A stretch of 64,000 bases of DNA from DASQPR01 sp963831705. Lineage in GTDB: Bacteria > Actinomycetota > Actinomycetes > Mycobacteriales > Micromonosporaceae. The notes beneath the pieces are model-generated. The model saw nothing but the letters and a program-made list of their open reading frames with translations. It did no database searches and had not been told where the DNA came from. The DNA lies in contig CAWHRE010000004.1 of NCBI GenBank assembly GCA_963831705.1, forward strand, positions 1 through 64,000, read 5' to 3'. Below, piece after piece: positions 59,900 through 64,000 of this stretch. Every line of letters starts with the position of its first letter. Position 1 is the stretch's first letter. A program made the translations under genes and the position numbers.

Positions 59900-61272
59900 G
59901 ACAGCGCCGCGAGTAGGCGCGCGAGCGCTGCCGTGAACGCGTGCGGGGGCGGCGTGCCGTATCCGATCACCAGTCCCGGTGTCGGTGGCGATTGCGACGT
60001 GAACGAACCCAGGCCCTCAAGCGCCAGTCCGCGTGCCGCCGCGCGTTTGATGATGTCGTCCTCTGTAGACCCGCGAGGAAGATCGAGCACCGCGTGCATG
60101 CCGGCGGCCACGCCGCTGATCCGGATCTCCGGCGCTTGTTCGCGGACAAGAGCGACGAGACGATCACGCCGTCGCCGGTACGCGAGCCGGCAGCGCCGCA
60201 CATGCCGGTCGTACGCGCCGGACGTGATGAAGTCGGCGAACGTCAGTTGATCGATCGCGCTGGTCTGCCGGTCGGCCATCGCTTTCGCGGTCGCCACGTC
60301 GTCAACGAGATGGGTCGGGAGCACGAGCCACCCGAGCCGTACGCCCGGCGCTAGCGTCTTGCTGACCGTCCCCGCGTACACGACGCTCTCCGGCGCCAGC
60401 GCCTGCATCGCACCCACCGCCTGACGGTCGTATCGGAACTCGCCGTCGTAGTCGTCCTCGATGACCAGGCCACCGCCGGTGCGCGCCCATCGGATCGCAT
60501 CCGTGCGCCGATGCGGAGCCATCGCCATGCCGAGCGGGAACTGATGTGCCGGCGTGACGAGTGCCGCTCCGGCGTCGCCGAAGTCGTCCACGACTGCGCC
60601 GGACGGATCGAGCGCGACATCGCGGATTCGCAGGCCTCGCCGCGCGACCAGGTCGTGGTAGGCCCGGTGCCCGTACGCCTCGATGGCCATCACGTCCGCG
60701 CCACGATCGATCAGTACCTCGCACAGCAGCGAGAGTGCCTGCGCGAATCCGTTGCAGACGAGGATGCGTTCGGGTTCCGCGCGTACGCCCCGAGCGCGGG
60801 ACAGATATCCGGCGAGCGCCTGACGCAACTCCGTACGCCCACGTGGATCGCCGTACCCGAACGCCTCCGACGGTGCTTGATGGAGTGCGCGTTTCGCCGA
60901 GGTCAGCCAGGCGGCTCGGGGGAACGAGGACACGTCCGGATGGCCCGGCCGCAGGTCGTAGCGCGCCGGTGGATTCGGTGGCCGGGTCGCCGGCGCCGCG
61001 ATCGGGTCGACCGGCCGATCGGCGACCTGCGTACCGGAGCCGGTGACGGCGGTCAGCCAGCCCTCGGCGACCAGTTGGCCGTACGCGTCGACGATCGTGT
61101 TGCGGGCGATACCGAGATCCGCGGCCAGTGCCCGCGAGGACGGCAGACGCGTCCCCGGCGGCAGCCGGCCACCCTGGACGGCATCCCGTAGCGCTCGTTC
61201 GATCGCGGCTCGACCTCGGCCGGTGCCGATATCGAGATGAATATCCACGGAAGTGGCCCATGATGTAGACAT
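59896..61272 (-). CDS. MocR/PdxR-type regulator (GntR HTH + aminotransferase fold)
   Basis: 458 aa. N-terminal winged helix 'IERALRDAVQGGRLPPGTRL', 'PSSRALAADLGIARNTIVDA', 'YGQLVAEGWLTAVTGSGTQV'; then a fold-type I aminotransferase: 'RGVRAEPERILVCNGFAQAL', 'GADVMAIEAYGHRAYHDLVA', 'LVTPAHQFPLGMAMAPHRRT', 'GGLVIEDDYDGEFRYDRQAV' (E-D-D-Y-D), 'VVYAGTVSKTLAPGVRLGWL' (S-K-x-L PLP lysine). MocR regulators sense PLP or amino compounds. Divergent from the AhpD-like/isocitrate-lyase-like operon, which is likely its target. The intergenic 47 bases contain 'GGACCTTAATACAGGGCC'. Confidence 0.93.
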   Translation of the reverse strand: MSTSWATSVDIHLDIGTGRGRAAIERALRDAVQGGRLPPGTRLPSSRALAADLGIARNTIVDAYGQLVAEGWLTAVTGSGTQVADRPVDPIAAPATRPPNPPARYDLRPGHPDVSSFPRAAWLTSAKRALHQAPSEAFGYGDPRGRTELRQALAGYLSRARGVRAEPERILVCNGFAQALSLLCEVLIDRGADVMAIEAYGHRAYHDLVARRGLRIRDVALDPSGAVVDDFGDAGAALVTPAHQFPLGMAMAPHRRTDAIRWARTGGGLVIEDDYDGEFRYDRQAVGAMQALAPESVVYAGTVSKTLAPGVRLGWLVLPTHLVDDVATAKAMADRQTSAIDQLTFADFITSGAYDRHVRRCRLAYRRRRDRLVALVREQAPEIRISGVAAGMHAVLDLPRGSTEDDIIKRAAARGLALEGLGSFTSQSPPTPGLVIGYGTPPPHAFTAALARLLAALS

Positions 61273-61319
61273 CAGAATGGACCTTAATACAGGGCCGATT
61301 CGCGCCTAACGTTGACCAC

Positions 61320-61811
61320 ATGACAACGACAACGGCGGCAACCGAAAACAACGCCCGGATCGACTTCGACGCTCACGCCGCACTGTTCGCGAAAGCGATG
61401 AGCCACCTCGACAAGGCCGCGACGAAGGAACTCGACCGTGTCGACTTCGACCACAAGCTACGCGAACTCGTCCGCATCCGGGCCTCTCAGATCAACGGCT
61501 GCGCGTACTGCATCGACATGCACACGAAGGACGCACGCGCGATCGACGAGACCGAACAGCGGATCTACGCGCTGCCGGCGTGGCGTGAGACGCCGTACTT
61601 CTCCGACCGCGAACGCGCCGCGCTGGCGTTCACCGAGAGCGTCACGCTGCTCGCCGACGGCCACGTGCCGCTGGCCGCCTACGAGGCCGTGGCGGAACAA
61701 TTCTCGGCCGCCGAAATCGCCGCCCTGATCAGCCTGATCGTTACGATCAACGCATGGAACGCGATCGCCGTCAGCACGAGGGCCTGGACGCCGGGGACCT
61801 ACCAGCCGTGA
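61320..61811 (+). CDS. AhpD-like carboxymuconolactone decarboxylase-family protein
   Basis: 163 aa. 'DFDHKLRELVRIRASQINGC', 'AYCIDMHTKDARAIDETEQR' contains the C-A-Y-C redox pair followed by H-x-x-x-A-R, typical of AhpD-like peroxidase-related proteins. C-terminal 'FSAAEIAALISLIVTINAWN', 'AIAVSTRAWTPG' completes the fold. Probably a small peroxidase or redox partner. ATG 61320; its TGA overlaps the next gene's GTG. Confidence 0.9.
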   Translation: MTTTTAATENNARIDFDAHAALFAKAMSHLDKAATKELDRVDFDHKLRELVRIRASQINGCAYCIDMHTKDARAIDETEQRIYALPAWRETPYFSDRERAALAFTESVTLLADGHVPLAAYEAVAEQFSAAEIAALISLIVTINAWNAIAVSTRAWTPGTYQP

Positions 61812-62593
61812 CCACGTTCCGGGAGTTGCACGTACCGGGTGCGCCGCTGTTGATCCCGAACCCGTGGGACGTCGGATCCGCACGCATCCTCGCGCACCTC
61901 GGGTTCCGCGCGCTCGCGACGACCAGCAGCGGCTTCGCCGCATCGCTCGGCCGTCGCGACTACGGCGTAACCCGGGCGGAGGCGCTGCGGCACGCGGCCG
62001 AGATCGTCGCGGCGACCGATCTGCCGGTCTCGGCAGACCTGGAGCACGGCTTCGCGGACGAGCCGGCCGGCGTGGCCGCACTCGTCCGCGACGCGATCGA
62101 CACCGGCCTCGCCGGATGCTCGATCGAGGACTCCACCGGACGGCCCGAGGAGCCGATCTACGATCGCGAACTCGCGGCCGACCGGATCCGGGCCGCCGCG
62201 GAGGCCGCCGACGGCCGGATCGTGCTGACCGCGCGGGCCGAGAACTTCCTATGGGACCGGCCCGACCTCGCCGACACGATCGCGCGCCTGCAGGCGTACC
62301 AGGAGGCCGGCGCGGATGTGCTCTACGCGCCCGGAATCCGTACCGCCGAGGAGATCCGCGCGGTCGTCACGTCCGTCGACCGGCCGGTCAACGTGCTCGC
62401 GATGCCCGGCGTGCCACCGGTCGCCGAACTGGCCGCGCTCGGAGTGGCACGGATCTCGGTCGGCGGGGCGTTCGCGTTCGCCGCGCTGGGCGAGCTGGTC
62501 ACGGCCGCCGACGAACTACTCACCAAGGGCACGTACGGGTACGCCCAACTGAGCGTCCGTGGCAAGTCCGTGATCAACGAACTGTTCGACTGA
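61808..62593 (+). CDS. Isocitrate lyase / PEP mutase family protein
   Basis: 261 aa from GTG 61808. 'VPGAPLLIPNPWDVGSARIL' (N-P-W-D), 'FRALATTSSGFAASLGRRDY', 'TDLPVSADLEHGFADEPAGV' (A-D-x-E-x-G-F/Y metal site), 'AGCSIEDSTGRPEEPIYDRE' (S-I-E-D), 'GRIVLTARAENFLWDRPDLA' (T-A-R-x-E), 'PGVPPVAELAALGVARISVG', 'GAFAFAAL'. The catalytic Cys loop of isocitrate lyase (K-K-C-G-H) is absent, as in PEP-mutase-like/oxaloacetate-acetylhydrolase-like members. Coupled with the AhpD-like gene and divergent from MocR, a frequent actinobacterial trio. Confidence 0.9.
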   Translation: MTTFRELHVPGAPLLIPNPWDVGSARILAHLGFRALATTSSGFAASLGRRDYGVTRAEALRHAAEIVAATDLPVSADLEHGFADEPAGVAALVRDAIDTGLAGCSIEDSTGRPEEPIYDRELAADRIRAAAEAADGRIVLTARAENFLWDRPDLADTIARLQAYQEAGADVLYAPGIRTAEEIRAVVTSVDRPVNVLAMPGVPPVAELAALGVARISVGGAFAFAALGELVTAADELLTKGTYGYAQLSVRGKSVINELFD

Positions 62594-62596
62594 AGG

Positions 62597-63023
62597 CTAG
62601 GAAACGCAGAACTCGTTGCCCTCCGGGTCCGCCATCACCGTCCAGTGGTGCGGACCCTGAGCGTTGGTACCGACGACGGTGGCACCGCGCATGACCAGAT
62701 CGGCCACCTGAGCGTCGCTGTCCTCGGTGCCGACCCGGACATCGAGATGTACACGGTTCTTGACCGACTTCGCCTCGGGCACTCGCTGGAAGTAGATCCG
62801 GCGGCCGTCCGGTCCGGGAGATGGCTACGCCGTCGGCCCACACCAGGACGCCGCGGAATCGGAGCGTGTCGGATTCGACAGCGTGGCCTTCGGCGATCAT
62901 CCGCTGGATGAACGTCTCGTCGGACGGATCGACCGTCCAGCCCAGCGTCTCGGCCCACCAATCGGCTTGCGCGTGCGGATCAGTGGCATCGAACGTCACC
63001 TGAAAATCGAATGGTTTCCCCAT
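62597..63023 (-). pseudogene. VOC (glyoxalase-like) protein, one frameshift
   Basis: ATG 63023: 'MGKPFDFQVTFDATDPHAQA', 'DWWAETLGWTVDPSDETFIQ', 'LRFRGVLVWADGVAISR', shift near 62,818, then 'VPEAKSVKNRVHLDVRVGTE', 'DSDAQVADLVMRGATVVGTN', 'HHWTVMADPEGNEFCVS' stop at 62597. Two beta-alpha-beta3 modules with H-L-D and D-P-E-G-N-E-F-C, the standard actinobacterial VOC_like pattern. A missing base in a 'GGGAG' run probably caused the break. Expected about 142 aa. Confidence 0.8.
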
Positions 63024-63112
63024 GCCGTAAAGCTAAAACAGCGGTCTGACAATCCAGCCGGTGTTAGATCAGCACGCTCGCCCGTACATCGAGGCTCAGA
63101 GCGACCTGCAAC

Positions 63113-63634
63113 TCAGTCTCCGACCGAGCCGTCGACGAGTTCGCGGATGAGGTCGGCGTGGCCGTTGTGGCGGGCGTACTCCTCGATCATGTGCACATAT
63201 ATCCAGCGCAGGTCGCGGTCGTTATGATCTTTGCCGAACGTGAACGTCTCGTCGAGCGAATGTCCTTGCACCGTCTGGCGTACCGCATCGACTTCGCCGG
63301 ACAGCTTCGCGTAGTCGGCCGGGACGGTCTCTATTGAGGCCTCGTCGAACTCGGCGTCCGCCGAGTCTGCACGCCAGAACAACGGTTCGACGTCCTCGCC
63401 GGCGAACCGGAATCGAAACCAGATCCGCTCGACCTCGGCCATGTGCCGGATCAGCCCGATCAGGGACAACTTCGAGGTGGCGACCGGCCGCTGTACGAGT
63501 TGCTCGGCGGTCAGGCCCTGGCACTTCCAGAGCAGCGTGGCCCGGTGGAATTCCAGCCAGCCTTCGAGGCTTGTCCGTTCATCGGCGACCGATGGTGGGT
63601 CCACGCGCTCCACATCCGGGGCGATCCAGGGCAT
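63113..63634 (-). CDS. DinB-family protein
   Basis: 173 aa. 'ERTSLEGWLEFHRATLLWKC', 'QGLTAEQLVQRPVATSKLSL', 'IGLIRHMAEVERIWFRFRFA' (H-x-x-x-V-E, metal His), 'EDVEPLFWRADSADAEFDEA', 'RWIYVHMIEEYARHNGHADL' (H-x-x-x-E-x-x-R-H-x-G-H-x-D-L). This is the DUF664 branch of DinB four-helix bundles, mycothiol-transferase-like. Cytoplasmic. Divergent from the flavin oxidoreductase. Confidence 0.9.
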   Translation of the reverse strand: MPWIAPDVERVDPPSVADERTSLEGWLEFHRATLLWKCQGLTAEQLVQRPVATSKLSLIGLIRHMAEVERIWFRFRFAGEDVEPLFWRADSADAEFDEASIETVPADYAKLSGEVDAVRQTVQGHSLDETFTFGKDHNDRDLRWIYVHMIEEYARHNGHADLIRELVDGSVGD

Positions 63635-63735
63635 CTTCGTCTCCGTTGCGACTCGTCAGGGGGTACCGCGCGACGAACGTACATCACAGCCCCGATGGTG
63701 GGCGATCCCATCACGACGGCGTAAGGTCCGGAAAG

Positions 63736-64000
63736 GTGAAGCTCTCCGTACTCGATCTGATGACCGTACGCACCGGCCAGACCACTTCCGATGCCCTTGC
63801 CGCCTCGATTGCGCTGGTCAAACGGGCCGACCAGCTTGGCTTCAACCGATACTGGGTGGCCGAACACCACAACATGGCTTCGGTCGGTTCGACGAATCCG
63901 CCGGTCCTGATCGCGCTGCTCGCCGCGAACACCGAGCGCATCCGGATCGGGTCCGGCGGCGTGATGCTGCCGAACCACGCGCCGTTGATCGTGGCGGAAC
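63736..64000 (+). CDS. LLM-class flavin-dependent oxidoreductase, partial
   Basis: GTG 63736 after 'GGAAAGG'. 'MKLSVLDLMTVRTGQTTSDA', 'LAASIALVKRADQLGFNRYW', 'VAEHHNMASVGSTNPPVLIA', 'LLAANTERIRIGSGGVMLPN', 'HAPLIVAE' runs off the window. W-V-A-E-H-H, S-x-x-P and R-I-x-x-G-S-G-G-V-M-L-P-N-H are the luciferase-like (MsnO8-type) signatures. Uses FMNH2 or F420H2. The C-terminal two thirds lie beyond base 64,000. Confidence 0.92.
   Translation, partial: MKLSVLDLMTVRTGQTTSDALAASIALVKRADQLGFNRYWVAEHHNMASVGSTNPPVLIALLAANTERIRIGSGGVMLPNHAPLIVAE

Overview
The window is a composite. Bases 1 to about 6,875 read as gammaproteobacterial DNA: alpha-specific phosphoglucomutase, an outer-membrane beta-barrel protein, exonuclease III, CDP-diacylglycerol pyrophosphatase and polyphosphate kinase 2 fragments, a phospholipid-type methyltransferase, a short-chain dehydrogenase, phosphatidylserine decarboxylase and the start of an aminotransferase. 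Almost every gene here needs one or more frame changes, the pattern left by uncorrected long-read indels. From about 6,885 to 64,000 the DNA is high-GC and actinobacterial: TAT-exported metallophosphatase, LAxTG-type surface protein, DUF1707, DUF2332, DUF2637, DUF6933, maleylpyruvate isomerase-like fold, many GTG/TTG starts. Genus cannot be assigned from the sequence.

Layout. 6.88-18.77 kb is a giant imperfect palindrome: about 5.66 kb (7,457-13,118) is repeated in inverse orientation (13,139-18,772) around a 20-base centre. Each arm holds a HigB/HigA-like toxin-antitoxin pair, a small helical protein, an orphan Phd/YefM-type antitoxin with its operator, a divergent pair (428-aa unknown protein and DUF6933 protein), small antitoxin-like remnants, a 333-aa propeller-like protein, and the C-terminus of a GmrSD-type (DUF262/DUF1524) restriction protein that is cut by the palindrome centre. 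Both outer ends also cut genes. 18.8-24.2 kb continues with accessory genes: a truncated RHH antitoxin with a broken Doc toxin, aldo/keto reductase and SRPBCC scraps, a SWIM/SNF2 helicase split by two frameshifts, and VapBC.

24.4-32.4 kb looks like a decayed integrative/conjugative element: GntR regulator with two operators, GNAT enzyme, four overlapping tiny genes, lipoproteins, an excisionase-like gene behind 11-bp tandem repeats, a Cys-rich protein, a DUF2637 transfer-type membrane protein and a degraded second copy of its tail, then a broken surface-repeat gene. No integrase, replication initiator or FtsK-like translocase is visible.

32.5-64 kb is ordinary, mostly intact actinobacterial chromosome: SpoU methyltransferase, secreted lysozyme-fold protein with terminator, hydrolases and oxidoreductases, KptA, metallophosphatase, HD phosphohydrolase, an SDR/NUDIX coupled pair, TrpD, a GIY-YIG protein, an OmpA-like lipoprotein with its membrane partner, inositol monophosphatase, a DUF2332 protein, and a MocR regulator divergent from an AhpD-like/isocitrate-lyase-like pair. 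The window ends inside a flavin-dependent oxidoreductase. A hairpin-forming repeat occurs twice, at 33.7 and 52.1 kb.

Main caution: the splice at 6.87 kb, the palindrome and a fused cdh/ppk2 reading suggest assembly or amplification chimerism, so gene order left of about 18.8 kb should not be trusted without read-level checks.
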